Source of the DNA: Alphaproteobacteria bacterium
Lineage (GTDB): Bacteria; Pseudomonadota; Alphaproteobacteria; RF32; CAG-239
Direction of reading: 5' to 3'
DNA length: 16,471 bases
NCBI GenBank assembly: GCA_017958895.1
Contig: JAGDBT010000026.1
Span: forward strand, 1 to 16,471
The notes under the pieces are model-generated. The model saw only the letters and a program-made list of their open reading frames with translations. It had not been told where the DNA came from and searched no databases. Positions 13,035-16,471 of this stretch are shown one piece after another; the stretch's first letter is position 1, and each line of letters opens with the position of its first letter. A program made the position numbers and the translations under genes.

Positions 13035-14259
13035 CGCGTTTCTCCCATAACTTTCCGGCATATTTGGTTAAAAACAAAATTGTGGCAATCAACAAAACTC
13101 CGGCAACAATCAAATACATTCCCAAATTTTGCAAATTTTTCACATCTCCGTAATATACCAAGATTCGCAAAACTGCCATAATAACACCAAAATTAAACCA
13201 GCGACGATGCTTTTTATAATAGGCTAAACCACAGACAAACGCGCAAGCCATCAAGCTCGGCACAATATTAAACAAATCATTGGCACATATGCCGATAAAC
13301 CATAAAATAACCGCTAAAATTGCCAACTTAGCCAACTTAGTCTGCTTATGATAATCGGCATAAGCCCACATAACCAGACTAAAGAAAATCGGCAACACCG
13401 TATCGGCGCCCACAGCCCCGAACAAAAAAACATCTGTAGTTTGACACACTAGACACACTATATAAATATAAGCATTTTGTACTAACAGGCCGATAAAAAA
13501 CCACGGCATAAAACTTGTACGCTTAAATTTGCGGTTCAAGCCATAAATTATTGCGGCCATACCTAAATAACGAAATACAAATTGTCCGTATAAATATAAT
13601 TCACCGGACGTTCCGAAGATATGATAAGCAAAATAGCTTGCACCGCAATAAAGATTGAGCATTAACAAGCCGCTGTAAAAACGCAACGGTTGCACAATTT
13701 TCTTGTCTTTTTCGCCCCTGATATTTACCCATACCTCATAAAATAAAATAAATATCAGCCCCAAATATAAACGAAGCGTATCTAAAATTACATTATCGAA
13801 ACCCCAGGAAACAGCAGTTGAACCGGCAATTTCATGTATTATGACATCATCCAAGCCAATCGGCAAATAGCGACCTCCGATAAAAAACATCGGTATCCAC
13901 AACCACAGCAAACGCGAAGTTACCCATATCAACGGCCAACTTATCGCCGACCATAACAAACAGGCATTGGCAACATTGGAATGCAGGTGATATACCTGAC
14001 CGATTAAACCGATTACCCCCATAATCAAAAATGCGTATATAACCACCAGTACCTGTTTTAATATATTTTTATCGGTTTTAATTGTCCAAATCAAAGCTAG
14101 GGCATTCAAAAACATTGCCGCTAAAGCGCCGCCCAATTTTATATTATTCGGAATTTGCTGCCAGTTGGCCGCCACTTCCGCAACAATTCCCAGCCCGATA
14201 AGAAAGGCCGCAAAATACAGCAACACAGTTGTCCAATAGTTTTCATTAGCTTTTGTCAT
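13024..14259 (-). CDS. DUF2157 multi-pass membrane protein
   Basis: Polytopic membrane protein of 411 aa with a DUF2157-like N-terminus (ENYWTTVLLYFAAFLIGLGI, AANWQQIPNNIKLGGALAAM) followed by about ten further hydrophobic segments to the end. The function of the family is unknown. The start is ATG 14259, preceded by GAGG (14266-14269) overlapping the argS stop; the longer frame from 14271 would use a TTG and lacks a ribosome site. It lies 8 bases after argS and overlaps the GDYXXLXY gene, its usual partner, so the three are one operon. The charged loop RGEKDKK near residue 185 is cytosolic by the positive-inside rule (inferred). Confidence 0.85.
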   Translation of the reverse strand: MTKANENYWTTVLLYFAAFLIGLGIVAEVAANWQQIPNNIKLGGALAAMFLNALALIWTIKTDKNILKQVLVVIYAFLIMGVIGLIGQVYHLHSNVANACLLWSAISWPLIWVTSRLLWLWIPMFFIGGRYLPIGLDDVIIHEIAGSTAVSWGFDNVILDTLRLYLGLIFILFYEVWVNIRGEKDKKIVQPLRFYSGLLMLNLYCGASYFAYHIFGTSGELYLYGQFVFRYLGMAAIIYGLNRKFKRTSFMPWFFIGLLVQNAYIYIVCLVCQTTDVFLFGAVGADTVLPIFFSLVMWAYADYHKQTKLAKLAILAVILWFIGICANDLFNIVPSLMACAFVCGLAYYKKHRRWFNFGVIMAVLRILVYYGDVKNLQNLGMYLIVAGVLLIATILFLTKYAGKLWEKRDEK

Positions 14260-14267
14260 TTTCAACC

Positions 14268-16010
14268 TCAATTTTCAGCTTTCAGCATAACTTCAGGTGC
14301 TTCTATGCCCAACAAATCAAGCATTAAAGTCAACACATCACGCACCAGTTTTGCCAATTTCAAACGCGATGAAGCAAGCTCTGCCGCCTCGGCATTCATA
14401 ATTGAACAAGCATTATAAAAACTGCTGAATATTTGCGCCAAATTATAGGCATAATCAGCTATAATACTCGGTTCCTTTTCCGTATGAGTACGCATTACCA
14501 CATTATGTATCTGCAACAATTTCAGTGCCAAAACTCTTTCTTCCGGAGCGGTTAAAATTACTTTTCCTTCCGATAATCCCTGTGCTTTCGCTTTACGTAA
14601 AATCGAATTAATTCTCGCTACCGCATATTGAATATACGGGCCGGTTTTGCCTTCAAACTTGGCAAAATCATCAAGTTCAAACACATATCCCGAAGAAATG
14701 GTATTCTTCAAATCTTGGAATTTGATGGCCGCTATAGCAATCTGCCAGGTCAGCTTTTCAATTTCCTTTTCTCCGTATCCTTCTACTTCTCCGGCTTTAG
14801 GTAATGACTGACGAACTTTGTCTTTGGAAATTTCAATTAAAGTTTTCAAGTCCATAACTCCACCATCACGAGTTTTAAATGGCTTGCCGTCTGCACCGTT
14901 AACCGTCCCGAAAACAATGTGCTGCATCTTAACCTGTGGAGCAATACCCAGTTTCTCGGCCGCTTCAAAAACCTGCTCAAAATGCAACATCTGTCGGCTA
15001 TCGGTAAAATATACAATTTCCGAAGCTTTCAAATCATCAACCCGCATTTTAATCGTGGCAATATCGGTCAACTGATAGCCAAATCCACCGTCGCTCTTAA
15101 CCATAATAACCGGCGGTTTAGGCTTGTTGCTTTCTTCCAAACGAATAATCTCTGCTCCCTCATCAACTTCGGATATTCCCTTATCACGGGCAATTTTCAC
15201 AATTTCACGACAAGTTTCGTGAGCATCACTTTCACCCAACCACAAATCAAAATGTACATCAAGTTCTTTATAATTGGCTTTAATTGCCTTAAACGATTCG
15301 ACACGCAAATGTTGCCAGGCTTTACGATACTCCGGATTACCGTCTTGCAAAGCCGCCGTAATTTTCCGAGCATCTTCCCGTGCCGCTTCATCTTCTTTGC
15401 AACGAACATTTGCCGCTTTATAAAATTCGGTTATTTGCTCGATATTATAGGTTTCAACTTTCTCCAAATTACCGTCATGCTTAATAATTTCGGCCAAAAT
15501 CATCCCCATCGGCGTTCCCCAGTCGCCCAAATGCACATCGCTGATTACCCGGTTTCCAACGAATAATTCCAAACGTCTGATAGATTCGCCGATAACTCCC
15601 GAACGCAAGTGCCCCACGTGCATTTCTTTTGCCACATTCGGACCACCGTAATCAAGCACCACTTTATGCGGATTATCAACCGTTCCGCAACCCGAACGTT
15701 CGTCTTCTGCCATTTTATCGATACTTTGAGCAATAAATTCATTTTTAAGTTTAATATTTATGAAACCCGGTCCGTCAAACGAAACACTCTCACAAAAATC
15801 ACAATCTGCCAATTTGGCGGCAATTGCCGAAGCAATATCCCGCGGATTTTTATGCGCAATTTTTGCCAAAGCCAATGCCCCGTTACATTGAAAATCACTC
15901 AAATCGGCTCTGTCCGAAACTTTTACAACGGCAAACTTTTCATCCAACTCCAGCGACTTAAAAATATCCGCCAACACTTCATTAATTTTATTTTCCAACA
16001 ATAAATTCAT
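14268..16010 (-). CDS. argS: Arginyl-tRNA synthetase
   Basis: Class I synthetase that charges tRNA-Arg. The 580-aa product has normal length: an N-terminal additional domain (about 1-105), the catalytic core with YGGPNVAKEMHVGHLRSG (121-138, HVGH as the HIGH motif), GDWGTPMGMI, the QLTDIATIKMRVDD and FEQVFEAAEKLG segments, and GKPFKTRDGGVMDL where the KMSKS loop usually lies (ArgRS commonly lacks KMSK). A C-terminal DALR-type anticodon-binding domain holds YIQYAVARINSILRKA. ATG 16010 is preceded by an AGAGAG tract. It follows the lipoprotein gene after 12 bases and is followed by the DUF2157 gene. No broken motif is seen. Confidence 0.97.
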   Translation of the reverse strand: MNLLLENKINEVLADIFKSLELDEKFAVVKVSDRADLSDFQCNGALALAKIAHKNPRDIASAIAAKLADCDFCESVSFDGPGFINIKLKNEFIAQSIDKMAEDERSGCGTVDNPHKVVLDYGGPNVAKEMHVGHLRSGVIGESIRRLELFVGNRVISDVHLGDWGTPMGMILAEIIKHDGNLEKVETYNIEQITEFYKAANVRCKEDEAAREDARKITAALQDGNPEYRKAWQHLRVESFKAIKANYKELDVHFDLWLGESDAHETCREIVKIARDKGISEVDEGAEIIRLEESNKPKPPVIMVKSDGGFGYQLTDIATIKMRVDDLKASEIVYFTDSRQMLHFEQVFEAAEKLGIAPQVKMQHIVFGTVNGADGKPFKTRDGGVMDLKTLIEISKDKVRQSLPKAGEVEGYGEKEIEKLTWQIAIAAIKFQDLKNTISSGYVFELDDFAKFEGKTGPYIQYAVARINSILRKAKAQGLSEGKVILTAPEERVLALKLLQIHNVVMRTHTEKEPSIIADYAYNLAQIFSSFYNACSIMNAEAAELASSRLKLAKLVRDVLTLMLDLLGIEAPEVMLKAEN

Positions 16011-16022
16011 ATCACATTCTCT

Positions 16023-16343
16023 CTATTCATTTACACATTGATAATACGCATGATTCGGCAATAAAAGTCTGCCGTCCATATAAGTTTTTTGCACAAATTC
16101 CGCTCTTATGCCGGTTTCATTTTTTATGCACTCTTCATCTGCTATTTTTTGCAATTCTTCAGCCGAAGAAAATAAAGGATTATAACAAATAGCCGGAGCA
16201 TTTTCTCTTGAAGGACCGGAATAAAGCAAATTCAAATCACTGACCCCGGGATTTCGTCGCCTGTCCACAAAAGGCTTAAAAATACCGCATCCCGAAAGCA
16301 TAAGCATAAATAAACAGATAATCTTAAATTTTATACTAGACAA
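16023..16343 (-). CDS. Small outer- or inner-membrane lipoprotein upstream of argS
   Basis: A 106-aa lipoprotein: a short basic N-terminus, a hydrophobic core (8-15) and the lipobox L-S-G-C with lipidated C19, so it should be processed by signal peptidase II. The start is TTG at 16343. It is supported by GGAG (16353-16356) 9 bases upstream and because the internal ATG codons (residues 13, 15) would remove the signal. The mature protein has RRRNPGVSDLNLLYSGPSR, NAPAICYNPLFSS and three further cysteines (C53, C72, C103). I recall similar short lipoproteins in alphaproteobacteria but cannot name a function. First gene of the argS operon, with only a weak promoter visible (TATAAT hexamers at 16362-16367 and 16392-16397). 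Confidence 0.8.
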   Translation of the reverse strand: MSSIKFKIICLFMLMLSGCGIFKPFVDRRRNPGVSDLNLLYSGPSRENAPAICYNPLFSSAEELQKIADEECIKNETGIRAEFVQKTYMDGRLLLPNHAYYQCVNE

Positions 16344-16400
16344 TTAAAAAAACTCCATTAAATTATATTGTTGTCGATATCATATACAAAGATTATAAAA

Positions 16401-16471
16401 ATGAAAAGCGAAAATAAATATATTGGTGATGATAAATTCAAAAAATTTTTGAATCATTACAATTGCCCTAC
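16401..16471 (+). CDS. Start of an unidentified gene, cut by the window edge
   Basis: An ATG at 16401 opens a frame that remains open to the end: MKSENKYIGDDKFKKFLNHYNCP, 23 complete codons. It is divergent from the lipoprotein gene and the 57-base gap is AT-rich. There is no good Shine-Dalgarno (AAAGAT about 8 bases upstream). Too short to assign; the composition looks coding, but it could be a chance frame. Confidence 0.5.
   Translation, partial: MKSENKYIGDDKFKKFLNHYNCP

Noticed and set aside
13035..13061. Longer start for the GDYXXLXY gene (nine more residues)
   Set aside because: It would place polar residues before the membrane anchor, whereas ATG 13034 has GGGAG at ideal spacing.

Overview
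The window looks like a chromosomal segment of a low-GC (roughly 40 %) alphaproteobacterium, plausibly an uncultured host-associated lineage. The alphaproteobacterial assignment is an inference from three things: CTTGAC-type -35 boxes, a prmA-aminopeptidase P operon, and a REP-like palindrome whose translation gives the familiar spurious peptide 'MDPRDKPEGD'. TAA, TAG and TGA are all used as stops, so the standard bacterial code applies. No rRNA, tRNA, CRISPR or transposase was seen.

Layout. (1) 1-2027, minus strand: prmA (ribosomal protein L11 methyltransferase) overlaps by ATGA a long-form Xaa-Pro aminopeptidase that runs off the left edge. (2) 2116-2940, plus: an unrecognised secreted protein, ending at a bidirectional terminator. 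(3) 3002-5404, minus: the ribosomal stalk/L1 genes rplK-rplA and rplJ-rplL. Each pair has its own predicted promoter and a structured leader (an L1-type hairpin before rplK, an L10-type kink-turn leader before rplJ), and a terminator separates the pairs. Neither secE-nusG nor rpoBC is next to them. (4) 5542-6018, minus: a GtrA-like four-helix membrane protein. (5) 6201-10016, plus: a very large (1271 aa) unrecognised protein with an acidic helical N-terminus, glycine/alanine-rich hydrophobic segments, decapeptide repeats, a low-complexity stretch, a region holding what appear to be its only two cysteines, and C-terminal ~25-residue repeats. (6) 10031-10317: a terminator, then a REP-like palindrome flanked by tandem arrays of its own half-sites. 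(7) 10422-12630, plus: qmcA-like SPFH protein, NfeD-like protein and endonuclease IV in a tight operon. (8) 12636-16343, minus: a lipoprotein, argS, a DUF2157 membrane protein and a GDYXXLXY-family protein in a tight operon. (9) 16401-end, plus: the start of an unidentified gene.

How the genes work together: most of the window is housekeeping (translation, membrane quality control, base-excision repair). The rplKA and rplJL pairs appear to be autoregulated by L1 and L10 through their leaders, and prmA methylates the rplK product. The parts least explained by known families are the 1271-aa protein, the half-site repeat arrays behind it, and the secreted protein at 2116-2940.
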